From NCBI GenBank assembly GCA_903928045.1, contig CAIYPH010000109.1, positions 1 to 23,238 of the forward strand: DNA of 23,238 nucleotides, given 5' to 3'. This document shows positions 1 to 7,459 of the stretch, one piece after another. The position numbers and the translations under genes are program-made. The notes under the pieces were generated by a model. That model saw only the letters and a program-made list of their open reading frames with translations, searched no databases and was not told where the DNA came from. This DNA is from an uncultured Rhodospirillales bacterium. Lineage in GTDB: Bacteria > Pseudomonadota > Alphaproteobacteria > Acetobacterales > Acetobacteraceae. Within the stretch, counting starts at the first letter, position 1, and the number at the start of each line of letters is the position of its first letter.

Positions 1-337
1 ATCCAAACTATTGAGATACTTTAATAATCTATAATAGCTGCCTCAGGCCACGCTAGCAGACCCGCTGGCAAGCCCCAGAGAAGGTTAGCCTCTGGCTCCG
101 ACCGCTGCTCCAATGTCCATCCAAACACCAAAGACTTTCATTGAACGGAGAACCCTCCCCCGCGGGAGGTTGTTGTCGCTTCCGGTCACCAGTTGGTCGA
201 TCCGGACGAGTGAGCCCCCACCGCAGAGATAGCTAGCATAGTTCCGCTCGGCGCCCGCGTGATCAGGAACGGTAGCCCTGGCGGGCCAATGCGCCGTCGA
301 TCCGCTGGCCAAAGCGGGCGGAGCCTTGCGCTGCTGC
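1..337. other. Gene-poor left edge
   Basis: No convincing gene is visible in the 337 bases downstream of the amidase stop. The first 40 bases are AT-rich and contain a perfect TATAAT (30-35), but the nearest -35-like TTGAGA (11-16) is only 13 bases away, so this is not a convincing promoter. Two small stem-loops are present: CCAGAG (75-80) pairing with CTCTGG (90-95), and CCTCCC (154-159) pairing with GGGAGG (164-169) with a CCGC loop. Neither has a T-tract on the side needed for a good terminator. The short open frames here resemble no family I recognise. Confidence 0.5.
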
Positions 338-1753
338 TCAGGCGAGCGGCGGGCGAAGATGGGCCCAAGGCCTTGCCGCCTCGAACGCCGCGCTCGCCTG
401 CAATACGCCGACATCGTCGAAGCGGCGGCCGACGATCTGCAGCCCGACCGGCAGGCCCGCCGGCGTGAAGCCGCAGGGTACGCTCGCCGCGGGGCTGCCG
501 GACCAGTTGAACGGGTAGGAGAATTCGGCCCACATCAGCCAGTCCCACGGATGCTGCGGCCAGTGCTCGGGCTGCAGACGGTCGGCCGGGAAGGCGGCGA
601 CGCTCACGGCCGGCGACAGCAGGAAGTCATAGCCCTCCATGAACTCATGGATCGCCTGCACATAGGCGAAACGCCGCGTGCGCATCTCCATGAACTGCGG
701 CACGGTGAAATGGGCGGCCCCACGGATCATGGCGACGAAGCCTGGGTCCATCCGGCTCTCGAACTCGGCCAGGGAGGCGAGGCGCGCGGTGAAAGTCGCG
801 GGCCAGAAGAAGCGCACCAGCTCTGGCCCGAGCGGCCCCCAGTTGGGCGTCACTTCGTCGATGTCAGCACCCATCTCCTCGAAGACACGAACGGCGCGTT
901 CCACTTGCTCGGCCACCTCGGGATCGACGCGGGCATGGCCAAGATCGCGGCTGTAGGCGATGCGCTTGCCCTTCATCGAGGCCGCGCGCAGCAGGGCGGG
1001 ATAGTCAGGCGCGGGGGCCTCAAGCGAGGTGTAGTCCCATACGTGCGGCCCGGCCATTGCCCGCAACATGAAGGCGGCATCCTCGACAGTGCGGGTGAGC
1101 GGGCCGATATGGGTCGCGAGCTCGTTGTTCGACATCGGCCAGTTCGGCACCCGGCCATGGGTCGGCTTAAGGCCGTAGACGCCGGAGAAATGCGCGGGCA
1201 TGCGGATGGAACCGGCGCCATCGCCGCCCTGGTGGAGCGGACCATAGCCAACCGCCGCCGCCACCCCGGCGCCCGCGGAGGAGGCGCCGGCGTTCAGCCC
1301 CGTGGCCCAGGGGTTGTGGGTGATGCCGGAAATCGGCGCCTGGCTGACGCCCTTCCAGCCCCATTCGGCCGCGGACGTTGTCTTGCCCATCATCATGCCG
1401 CCGGCCTCGTACATCCGCGTCACGCAGGGGGCGTCGACGTCGGGGATCGTGCCCTGCATGCTCGCGCTCGCGAAGTCGGTCTGCACGCCTTTGGTGTGCT
1501 GCAGGTCCTTGATGGTGAAGGGGATGCCCTCCAGCAGGCGCGGCGTGCCGCGATTGAGGAACGTATCCTCCGATCGCCGCGCGGCCGCGAGCGCGTGCTC
1601 GGGTGTCAGGCGCATCATCGCATTGACTCGCGGCTCCACCGTTTCCATCCGTGCCAGGACCGCCTGGGCGACCTCGACCGGCGACAGCTTGCGCGCGCGG
1701 TAGAGTGCCGCGAGGTCCTTCACGCCGAGAAAGCCGATGTCATCGTGTTGCAT
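338..1753 (-). CDS. Amidase (amidase signature family)
   Basis: A 471-aa amidase-signature (AS) hydrolase that cleaves a C-N amide bond; the substrate cannot be read from sequence. The Ser-cisSer-Lys triad is recognisable: Lys82 in an FTIKD motif, the GASSAG motif at 156-161 holding the cis-Ser, and nucleophile Ser182 in the GAGSIR motif, where the family consensus is GGSIR. The length fits the family (about 450-500 aa). I chose the ATG at 1753 because a GGGGGA tract lies just upstream; an in-frame ATG at 1765 is the alternative, and the frame stays open to 1924. It is the last gene of a minus-strand set behind the MBL hydrolase, separated by 94 bases that contain a hairpin, so co-transcription is possible but not certain. 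There is no signal peptide, so it should be cytoplasmic. The GatA subunit is unlikely because no gatB or gatC is nearby. Confidence 0.9.
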   Translation of the reverse strand: MQHDDIGFLGVKDLAALYRARKLSPVEVAQAVLARMETVEPRVNAMMRLTPEHALAAARRSEDTFLNRGTPRLLEGIPFTIKDLQHTKGVQTDFASASMQGTIPDVDAPCVTRMYEAGGMMMGKTTSAAEWGWKGVSQAPISGITHNPWATGLNAGASSAGAGVAAAVGYGPLHQGGDGAGSIRMPAHFSGVYGLKPTHGRVPNWPMSNNELATHIGPLTRTVEDAAFMLRAMAGPHVWDYTSLEAPAPDYPALLRAASMKGKRIAYSRDLGHARVDPEVAEQVERAVRVFEEMGADIDEVTPNWGPLGPELVRFFWPATFTARLASLAEFESRMDPGFVAMIRGAAHFTVPQFMEMRTRRFAYVQAIHEFMEGYDFLLSPAVSVAAFPADRLQPEHWPQHPWDWLMWAEFSYPFNWSGSPAASVPCGFTPAGLPVGLQIVGRRFDDVGVLQASAAFEAARPWAHLRPPLA

Positions 1754-1813
1754 GGGGTCCCCCATCCGTCGGTCTGAGGCTGTCAGCAAAGCACTGCCGG
1801 CGGAGTCAAGGAA

Positions 1814-1829
1814 GCCGGGTTGCCCCGGC
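1814..1829 (-). terminator. Hairpin between MBL hydrolase and amidase
   Basis: A perfect 6-bp GC stem, GCCGGG/CCCGGC. Read on the minus strand it closes with a GCAA (GNRA-type) tetraloop and is followed by TTCCTT rather than a true U-tract. It lies between the MBL stop (1848) and the amidase start (1753). It could be a weak terminator or attenuator that reduces read-through into the amidase, or an mRNA processing or stabilising element. Confidence 0.3.
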
Positions 1830-1847
1830 AAAGTCTCACCTCGCGCC

Positions 1848-2672
1848 CTACCGGGAACCCGCGGGATCGGAGATCCAGCGCACATAGCGATCGACCGAGG
1901 CGGCCACGCGCGCCTTCGCGTCATGCGTTATGATGCGGTCCCACCAGGCGCCGTAGAGGCGCGCATAGGGGTAGGGCTCCACCGCGGAAGCGATGGCGCG
2001 TACGGTCGGGACGTTGAGGGGGATGAGGTTCGGGTAGCTGCGCATGAAGCTGACGAAGCGGCGGTCGGGGACGACCTGGACGATATCGCCGCTCTGCAGC
2101 GCCCCCTGCCCCTCCGCCCCTTGCGCCCAGTGCAACATGGTGCCGCCGTCATAATGCCCGGGAGCGTTGATGAGGGTGACGCCATCCGCCAGCGCATGAC
2201 TGGCGCCGGACCAGTAGCGGATGGCCGGATCAGGGCGCATGACGTGGTCGCGGTCGGCTTCGTGGAGCAGGATCTTGGCGCCGAAGGCGTGGGCCCACTC
2301 GACCATGCAGCTGTAATAATGCGGGTGCGAGATAGCGATGGTGCGGATGCCGCCGAGGGATTTCACCAGTTCGATGGTGGCGTCATCGAGGAAGGTGATG
2401 CAATCCCACAGGATGTTCCCCTCGGGTTGGCGCAGCAGCAAGGCGCGCTGGGCGATGGCGAAGGCCGGCGTGGTGCCGATGCCGATAAGGTTGGGCTCGT
2501 GGACGCGCCAGGCGTTGAAATGGGTGCGACGCATCGTCTCCAGGCTGGTCCAGCGCTGGCCGCCGGCACGGATATATTGCCGCTCGTCCTGGCAGATCGG
2601 GCAGGCCGGCGGCGGCGCGGCGGCGGGCGGAAACTGGGTGCCGCAGGTGGCGCAGATATGGGCCACCCGCAT
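1848..2672 (-). CDS. MBL-fold metallo-hydrolase with N-terminal zinc ribbon
   Basis: A 274-aa protein with two parts. Residues 7-27 form a rubredoxin-like zinc ribbon (C7, C10, C24, C27). The rest is a metallo-beta-lactamase-type fold: the SHPHYY motif at 115-120 stands where the family usually has HxHxDH, H173 lies in a GHYDGG motif, and D196 in SGD is a likely metal ligand. The motif is degenerate because the Asp-His of HxHxDH is replaced by Tyr-Tyr, so a one-metal or altered centre is possible. Substrate unknown. The neighbours (YgaP-like DUF2892 gene 13 bases upstream, BigR-type repressor divergent) recall BigR operons, where an MBL-fold persulfide dioxygenase is regulated, but this protein does not look like canonical ETHE1/Blh. 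No signal peptide, so it should be cytoplasmic. The SD is weak (AAAGG about 11 bases before the ATG). Confidence 0.85.
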   Translation of the reverse strand: MRVAHICATCGTQFPPAAAPPPACPICQDERQYIRAGGQRWTSLETMRRTHFNAWRVHEPNLIGIGTTPAFAIAQRALLLRQPEGNILWDCITFLDDATIELVKSLGGIRTIAISHPHYYSCMVEWAHAFGAKILLHEADRDHVMRPDPAIRYWSGASHALADGVTLINAPGHYDGGTMLHWAQGAEGQGALQSGDIVQVVPDRRFVSFMRSYPNLIPLNVPTVRAIASAVEPYPYARLYGAWWDRIITHDAKARVAASVDRYVRWISDPAGSR

Positions 2673-2685
2673 GGCGGCAAACCTT

Positions 2686-2889
2686 TCAGTTGAAAGCGCA
2701 ACCCGGCTTCATGCCGAGCCGCTTGAAAATCATCGCCGCCGGGCAGAACCCCGTGATGCCGGCTTGCATCATGTTGGCGCCGGCAAAGGCATTGAGCAAC
2801 AGCCACCACGGGCTGACGAACCAGCCAAGCGCCAGGCTCACCAGCACCATGGCCCCGGCGAAGCAGAGAACGGCGTTGTCGATGCTCAT
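2686..2889 (-). CDS. DUF2892 (YgaP-like transmembrane) small membrane protein
   Basis: A 67-aa protein with two predicted membrane helices (about 6-22 and 28-46) and the family C-terminal signature GFCPAAMIFKRLG followed by KPG, with cysteines at C9, C49 and C64. It matches the DUF2892 domain, which forms the membrane part of the E. coli rhodanese YgaP; here it stands alone without the rhodanese domain. In E. coli the ygaV-ygaP pair couples an ArsR regulator of the BigR type to this domain, and the same pairing is seen here with the divergent repressor. Start supported by a good SD (AGGAG, complement of 2898-2902) 8 bases before the ATG. First gene of the minus-strand unit. Its exact function is not established; a role in sulfane-sulfur handling is inference. 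Confidence 0.88.
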   Translation of the reverse strand: MSIDNAVLCFAGAMVLVSLALGWFVSPWWLLLNAFAGANMMQAGITGFCPAAMIFKRLGMKPGCAFN

Positions 2890-2931
2890 GGGCGTATCTC
2901 CTGATCGATGGCGGATCGGCGTGATCCGTGG

Positions 2932-2960
2932 TTGACTTTATATTCGTATCTTCGTATATT
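2932..2960 (+). promoter_or_regulatory. Promoter of arsR-RND operon (leaderless start)
   Basis: TTGACT (2932-2937), a 17-base spacer and TATATT (2955-2960) form a near-consensus sigma-70-type promoter. Only 7 bases separate the -10 from the repressor ATG (2968), so transcription should begin at or within a base or two of the ATG. No Shine-Dalgarno sequence can fit. The mRNA is therefore probably leaderless. Confidence 0.65.
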
Positions 2961-2965
2961 CGCAA
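2937..2965 (-). promoter_or_regulatory. Divergent promoter for DUF2892-MBL-amidase unit
   Basis: On the minus strand there is a -35 TTGCGA (complement of 2960-2965), a 17-base spacer and a -10 TATAAA (complement of 2937-2942). Transcription would start near 2930, leaving an untranslated leader of about 40 bases that holds the AGGAG ribosome site. The -10 overlaps the -35 of the opposite promoter by one base, and the spacer holds the TTCG repeats, so one bound repressor could block both directions. Confidence 0.6.
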
Positions 2966-2966
2966 G
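2943..2966. promoter_or_regulatory. Candidate ArsR operator: three 8-bp TTCG repeats
   Basis: TTCG occurs at 2943, 2951 and 2959, exactly 8 bases apart. The first two units are TTCGTATC and TTCGTATA; the third, TTCGCAAG, is degenerate. The repeats fill the spacer and -10 of the plus promoter and the -35 and spacer of the minus promoter, an ideal place for a repressor to act on both. ArsR proteins usually bind imperfect inverted repeats, and I see no good palindrome here, so the true footprint is uncertain. Confidence 0.45.
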
Positions 2967-2967
2967 T

Positions 2968-3285
2968 ATGAAAATAGAACCAAAGCAAATGGCCGCCGCC
3001 GCCAGCCAGGCCAGCGAACTGCTGAAAGCCCTCGGCAATCCCCATCGGCTCATGCTGCTGTGCCAGATGATCGAACGCGAACGCACCGTCAGCGAACTCG
3101 CCGCGGCGCTCGGCATCCGCGAGTCCACTGCCTCCCAGCATCTGGCGCTGCTGCGCAAGGACGGGCTGGTGAAGCCACGGCGCGAGGCGCAGACGATCTG
3201 GTATTCGATCGCGAGCGTGCCGGCGCAGCGGGTTATGATGACGCTGTTCGAACTCTTCTGCCAGCCCGCGGAGGCGTTACAATGA
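2968..3285 (+). CDS. ArsR-family repressor, BigR/SqrR/YgaV persulfide-sensor type
   Basis: A 105-aa winged-helix regulator. Helix-turn-helix at about 41-65 (SELAAALGIRESTASQHL), wing around 68-81. C32 (in LMLLCQM) and C98 (in LFELFCQ) are exactly 66 residues apart, matching the redox pair of SqrR (C41/C107) and BigR (C42/C108), which form a tetrasulfide link when reactive sulfur species rise and then release DNA. The CxC metal motif of arsenic-type ArsR is absent. It starts at the ATG at 2968, right behind a -10 box; a longer frame from 2908 would put the promoter inside the gene and is rejected. The stop overlaps the adaptor gene (ATGA at 3282-3285). Expected role: self-repression and control of both the pump and the divergent DUF2892-MBL unit. 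The family call is firm; the signal sensed is inferred from the cysteine spacing. Confidence 0.9.
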   Translation: MKIEPKQMAAAASQASELLKALGNPHRLMLLCQMIERERTVSELAAALGIRESTASQHLALLRKDGLVKPRREAQTIWYSIASVPAQRVMMTLFELFCQPAEALQ

Positions 3286-4247
3286 TCCGGTTCGCCCTTG
3301 CCCTGGTGCTCGCCCTTCCTGCCGCGGCGCTGGCCGAGACGCGCCTCACAGTCGCGGCGCGCGAGGTGATCGACCAGAAGGCGGTGTTCGCCACCGTCGA
3401 GAGCCCAAACGTGATCCCCGCCCGCGCCCGCATCGGCGGTACCGTCATCGCGCTTGCCGTACGGGACGGCGACGCGGTGGCGCAGGGCCAGACGATCGCC
3501 ACCGTGGGAGATGACAAGCTGGCGCTGCAACTGGGGTCGCTCGACGCCCAGATTGCCGGACTGCGCTCGCAAGTGGCGCAGGCGCAGATCGATGTCGCGC
3601 GGGCCGACGTGCTGGCGCAGAAGGGCGCCGGGCCCAAGGCGACGCTCGACCAGGCGCGCACGGCGCTGGAAGTGGCCTCGGCCAACCTGCGCGCGCGCAC
3701 CGCCGAACGGGCGGTGTTGCAACAGAACATGGTGGAGGGGGCGGTGCTCGCCCCGGTCGCCGGGCGGGTGCTGAGCGTGCCGGTTACCGCCGGATCGGTG
3801 GTGCTGCCGGGGGACGGGGTCGCGCAGATTGCCCAGCAGGGATTCCGGCTGCGCCTGCGGGTGCCCGAGGCCTATGCCGTCAGCCTCAGGGCCGGCGACG
3901 CGATCCGGCTCGATGCCGGGCAGCTCGGCGTGGTGGCGCCGCTCGCCGGGCGGATCACCCTGGTCTACCCACAGATCGCCGAGGGCCGCGTGGTGGCGGA
4001 TGCCGAGGTGGCCGGCGTCGGCGACTACTTCGTCGGCGCGCGGCTGCTGGTGTGGATCGCCGCGGGGGCACGGCGGGCGATCGTGGTGCCGCCCGCCTTC
4101 ATCGCCACGCGCTTCGGGCTCGATACCGTGCGCCTGCGCCGTACGAGCGGGAGCGTCGAAGTGCCGGTGCAGCGCGGCGCGGCGATGGCGGAGGGCGTGG
4201 AACTGCTCTCCGGGGTCGCGCCCGGCGATGAGCTGGTCGGGCCATGA
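3282..4247 (+). CDS. RND efflux periplasmic adaptor (membrane fusion protein)
   Basis: A 321-aa HlyD/AcrA-like adaptor linking the inner-membrane pump to an outer-membrane channel. Sec signal peptide at residues 1-19 with an ALA cleavage site. The two halves of the lipoyl domain lie at about 46-80 and 151-185 (GGTVIALAV and GRVLSVPV), flanking a short coiled-coil hairpin at about 82-150. The beta-barrel and membrane-proximal domains follow. There is no lipobox, unlike AcrA. The start ATG overlaps the arsR stop (ATGA), and the stop overlaps the pump ATG (ATGA at 4244-4247), so the three genes are translationally coupled. The frame extends upstream to 2928 in the ORF sense, but that part overlaps arsR and lacks protein-like character. 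It is shorter than many adaptors (about 370-400 aa), mainly because the hairpin is short. Confidence 0.92.
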   Translation: MIRFALALVLALPAAALAETRLTVAAREVIDQKAVFATVESPNVIPARARIGGTVIALAVRDGDAVAQGQTIATVGDDKLALQLGSLDAQIAGLRSQVAQAQIDVARADVLAQKGAGPKATLDQARTALEVASANLRARTAERAVLQQNMVEGAVLAPVAGRVLSVPVTAGSVVLPGDGVAQIAQQGFRLRLRVPEAYAVSLRAGDAIRLDAGQLGVVAPLAGRITLVYPQIAEGRVVADAEVAGVGDYFVGARLLVWIAAGARRAIVVPPAFIATRFGLDTVRLRRTSGSVEVPVQRGAAMAEGVELLSGVAPGDELVGP

Positions 4248-7200
4248 AACTCGGCCTCTCTGGCGCGCTGACCCGCTTCAGCATCCGCTCACCACTGACG
4301 CCGCTGTTCCTGCTTGCGGCGCTGGCCGCCGGGATGGTGGCGCTGCTGACCATTCCGCGCGAGGAGGAGCCGCAGATCAGCGTGCCGATGGTGGATATCT
4401 CCATCAGCGCCAATGGGTTGCGTGCCGCCGAGGCGGCGGAGCTGGTGACCAAGCCGCTCGAGGTGATCGTGAAGGCGATCGCTGGGGTGGAGCATGTGTA
4501 TAGCCAAACGCAGGATGACCGCGTGATGGTCACCGCGCGCTTCCTGGTCGGCACGCGGGAGGATGACGCGGTGCTGCGGGTGCACGAGAAGATCCGCGCC
4601 AATCTTGACCGCATCCCTATCGGCATCCCCGAGCCGCTGGTGGTCGGGCGAGGGATCAGCGACGTGGCGGTGGTGGTGCTGACCCTCTCGCCCCGCCCCG
4701 ATGCCGCCGAGCGCTGGACGGGGGCGGCGGTGCAGGCGCTGGCCGGCAAGCTGCGGACGGAGCTGGTGAAGGTTGAGGACGTCGGCGTGAGCGAGGTGGT
4801 CGGCGCCGGGCCGGAGGAGATGCGCATCGAGCCCGATCCGGAGAAGCTGTCGCTGTACGGGATCACGCTGCAGCAGCTGATCGGCAAGGTTCGCGATGCC
4901 AACCGCTCCTTCGTCGCCGGGCAGGTGCGCGATCGTGGCCGCATGAGCACGCTCGCGGCGGGGCAGACGCTGCGCGGCATGCAGGATATCGGCCTGCTGG
5001 TGCTGGGCGCCCGCGATGGGCGGCCGGTTTATGTGCGTGATGTCGCGCGCGTGGTGGTGGGGCCAGGCACCGGGGAGAACCGGGTGTGGAACGTGGCGCC
5101 GGACGCGCAGGGGGCCTGGCAGCCGGTGCCGGCGGCCTCCGTCTCGTTCGCCAAGCGCGCCGGGGCCAATGCGGTGGTGGTGTCGGAGGCGATTCTCGCG
5201 CGGTTCGAGACGCTCAAGGGCCGGCTGCTGCCGGATGATATCGAGGTGCGGGTGACGCGGGATTACGGGCAGACCGCGGACGACAAGGCCAATGAGCTGC
5301 TGTTCCATCTCGGGCTGGCCACCGTCTCCATCGTGGTGCTGATCGCGCTCGCCATTGGCTGGCGCGAGGCGGCGGTGACGCTGGTGGTGATCCCGACCAC
5401 GATCCTGCTGACCATGCTGGCCACCCGGCTGATGGGCTACACCATCAACCGGGTGAGCCTGTTCGCGTTGATTTTCTCCATCGGCATCCTCGTCGATGAC
5501 GCGATCGTGGTGGTGGAGAACATCGCGCGGCACTGGGGGATGGGGGACGGACGGAGCAAGCTCGGTGCCGCGGTGGATGCGGTGGCCGAGGTGGGCAACC
5601 CCACGGTGGTGGCGACGCTGACGGTGGTGGCGGCGCTGCTGCCGATGCTGTTCGTCTCCGGGCTGATGGGGCCATACATGGCGCCGATCCCGGCCAATGC
5701 CTCGGCGGCGATGATCTTCTCCTTCATCGTCGCCATGGTGGTGGCGCCGTGGATGATGCTGAAACTGGCGCCGGTTCGCGCTGCGAATGCCGCCGCGCAT
5801 GGCCACGATGAAGGCCGGCTCGGCCGGGTGTACCGCGCCGTCGCCGCGCCGCTGATCGCCAGCAAGGCGCGGGCCTGGACGTTTCTGCTGGTGGTGGGGG
5901 TGGCGACGCTCGCGGTGTGCGGGCTGTTCTACACCCAGTCCGTCACCGTGAAGCTGCTGCCGTTCGACAATAAGTCCGAACTCCAGGTGACCGCCGACCT
6001 GCTGGCGGGGGCTACGTTGGAGGACACCGAGCGTGTGTTGCTGGCGGCGGCGCAGGTGGCCCGCGGACTGCCCGAAACGCGCTCCGTGCAGGCCTATGCC
6101 GGTACCGCCTCGCCGTTCAATTTCAACGGGTTGGTGCGGCATTCCTATGTGCGTCAGGCGCCGGAACTCGGCGACCTGCAGGTCAATCTGAGCGCCAAGG
6201 ACACCCGCAAGCGGGCCAGCCACGCCATCGCGCTCGATCTGCGCGAGCGTCTCAAGGCATTGCCGGTTCCCCCTGGCACCATGCTGAAGGTGGTGGAAGT
6301 GCCGCCTGGCCCGCCGGTGCTCTCGACGCTTCTGATGGAGGTGTACGGCCCCGATGCCGCCACCCGCCGCGCCGTGGCCGCGGAAATCCGCAAGCTGTTC
6401 GGGCAGGTGCCCTATATCGTCGATATCGACGACAGCATCGGCCAGCCTCGCCCGCGGCTGCGCGTCGCGCTTGACCAGGATCAGATCGAGTTCTTCGGCG
6501 TCGAACAGTCCGACGTCTATGACACCATTCAGGCGCTGTTCGGCGGTGTGCCCGTCGGCAACTCCCAGCGCGGCGAGGAGCGGGACCCGCTGCTGATCCG
6601 CGTGGCCCTGCCCAAGGACGCGCAGACCTGGTCGGAGCGCGTCGCCTCCACCCCGGTGCCGGCCAACTCAATGCCGGGCAGTCGCACGGTGGTGGAACTC
6701 GGCCAAGTCGTGCACGTCACCCGCGAAGCCGGCTCGCCCGTGCTGTTCCGCCGCGACGGCGCCTATGCCGACATGGTGATGGGCGAACTCGCCGGGGCAT
6801 TCGAGGCGCCGATCTACGGCATGCTCGCCGTCAACAAGCTGATCGCCGCGCATGATTGGGGCAGCCTGACCCGCCCCGAGATCCGCCTACGCGGCCAGCC
6901 CGCCAACGAAGCTACCCCGTCCGTCCTGTGGGATGGCGAATGGGAAATCACCTTCGTTACCTTCCGCGACATGGGGGCGGCTTTCGCGGTGGCAATTCTC
7001 GGCATCTACATCCTCGTCGTCGCCCAGTTCGGTAGCTTCAAGCTGCCGCTGGTCATCCTGGTGCCGGTGCCGCTCACCCTCGTCGGCATCCTGCCCGGCC
7101 ACTGGCTCTTGCACGCGCCCTTCACCGCCACCTCGATGATCGGTTTCATCGCGCTCGCCGGCATTATTGTCCGCAACTCCATCCTGCTGGTGGACTTCAT

Positions 7201-7444
7201 CCGCCACTCCGCCACCCCAGGCAAACCGCTCACCGAAACCGTCCTCGAAGCCGGGGCCATCCGCTTCAAGCCGATCCTGTTGACGGCGCTGGCTGCGATG
7301 ATCGGGGCGGCGACCATCCTGTCTGACCCGATTTTCCAGGGGTTGGCGATCTCGCTGCTGTTCGGTCTCGCGGCCTCCACACTGCTGACGGTGCTGGTGA
7401 TCCCGTCGATCTACGTAGCCTTGCGAAGCCGGCCGGCGGCCTGA
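4244..7444 (+). CDS. RND efflux transporter, inner-membrane pump
   Basis: A 1066-aa AcrB/MdtB-like resistance-nodulation-division transporter, driven by proton motive force. TM1 lies at about 17-37, followed by the EEEPQI motif (40-45) typical of this branch. Large periplasmic loops follow TM1 and TM7. TM4 carries the proton-relay pair D418-D419 in GILVDDAIVVVENI. In TM10 the AcrB K940 position is occupied by R977 (VRNSILL), so the relay basic residue is conserved in charge but not identity. Length is normal. There is no outer-membrane channel gene in the window, so it would use a TolC-like protein encoded elsewhere. Substrate cannot be predicted; control by a persulfide-type repressor suggests a sulfur-related or reactive-thiol substrate (inference). 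The 5' half uses mostly G-ending codons and the 3' part from about 6250 mostly C-ending ones. Confidence 0.95.
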   Translation: MKLGLSGALTRFSIRSPLTPLFLLAALAAGMVALLTIPREEEPQISVPMVDISISANGLRAAEAAELVTKPLEVIVKAIAGVEHVYSQTQDDRVMVTARFLVGTREDDAVLRVHEKIRANLDRIPIGIPEPLVVGRGISDVAVVVLTLSPRPDAAERWTGAAVQALAGKLRTELVKVEDVGVSEVVGAGPEEMRIEPDPEKLSLYGITLQQLIGKVRDANRSFVAGQVRDRGRMSTLAAGQTLRGMQDIGLLVLGARDGRPVYVRDVARVVVGPGTGENRVWNVAPDAQGAWQPVPAASVSFAKRAGANAVVVSEAILARFETLKGRLLPDDIEVRVTRDYGQTADDKANELLFHLGLATVSIVVLIALAIGWREAAVTLVVIPTTILLTMLATRLMGYTINRVSLFALIFSIGILVDDAIVVVENIARHWGMGDGRSKLGAAVDAVAEVGNPTVVATLTVVAALLPMLFVSGLMGPYMAPIPANASAAMIFSFIVAMVVAPWMMLKLAPVRAANAAAHGHDEGRLGRVYRAVAAPLIASKARAWTFLLVVGVATLAVCGLFYTQSVTVKLLPFDNKSELQVTADLLAGATLEDTERVLLAAAQVARGLPETRSVQAYAGTASPFNFNGLVRHSYVRQAPELGDLQVNLSAKDTRKRASHAIALDLRERLKALPVPPGTMLKVVEVPPGPPVLSTLLMEVYGPDAATRRAVAAEIRKLFGQVPYIVDIDDSIGQPRPRLRVALDQDQIEFFGVEQSDVYDTIQALFGGVPVGNSQRGEERDPLLIRVALPKDAQTWSERVASTPVPANSMPGSRTVVELGQVVHVTREAGSPVLFRRDGAYADMVMGELAGAFEAPIYGMLAVNKLIAAHDWGSLTRPEIRLRGQPANEATPSVLWDGEWEITFVTFRDMGAAFAVAILGIYILVVAQFGSFKLPLVILVPVPLTLVGILPGHWLLHAPFTATSMIGFIALAGIIVRNSILLVDFIRHSATPGKPLTETVLEAGAIRFKPILLTALAAMIGAATILSDPIFQGLAISLLFGLAASTLLTVLVIPSIYVALRSRPAA

Positions 7445-7459
7445 CGCCTGGCCGCGTCA

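Noticed and set aside
50..110. tRNA-like cloverleaf at the left edge
   Set aside because: Short stems are present but there is no T-loop consensus or proper anticodon arm.
326..1777. Plus-strand 483-aa frame over the amidase
   Set aside because: The minus strand has an intact amidase with catalytic motifs; the plus frame is its mirror and lacks a plausible start.
2908..2967. N-terminal extension of the ArsR protein from an upstream ATG
   Set aside because: It would put the promoter and candidate operator inside the gene; the family N-terminus fits the ATG at 2968.
4289..6223. 644-aa open frame antisense to the RND gene
   Set aside because: Shadow of a clear transporter gene; composition is dominated by His, Arg and Gln, with no motif.
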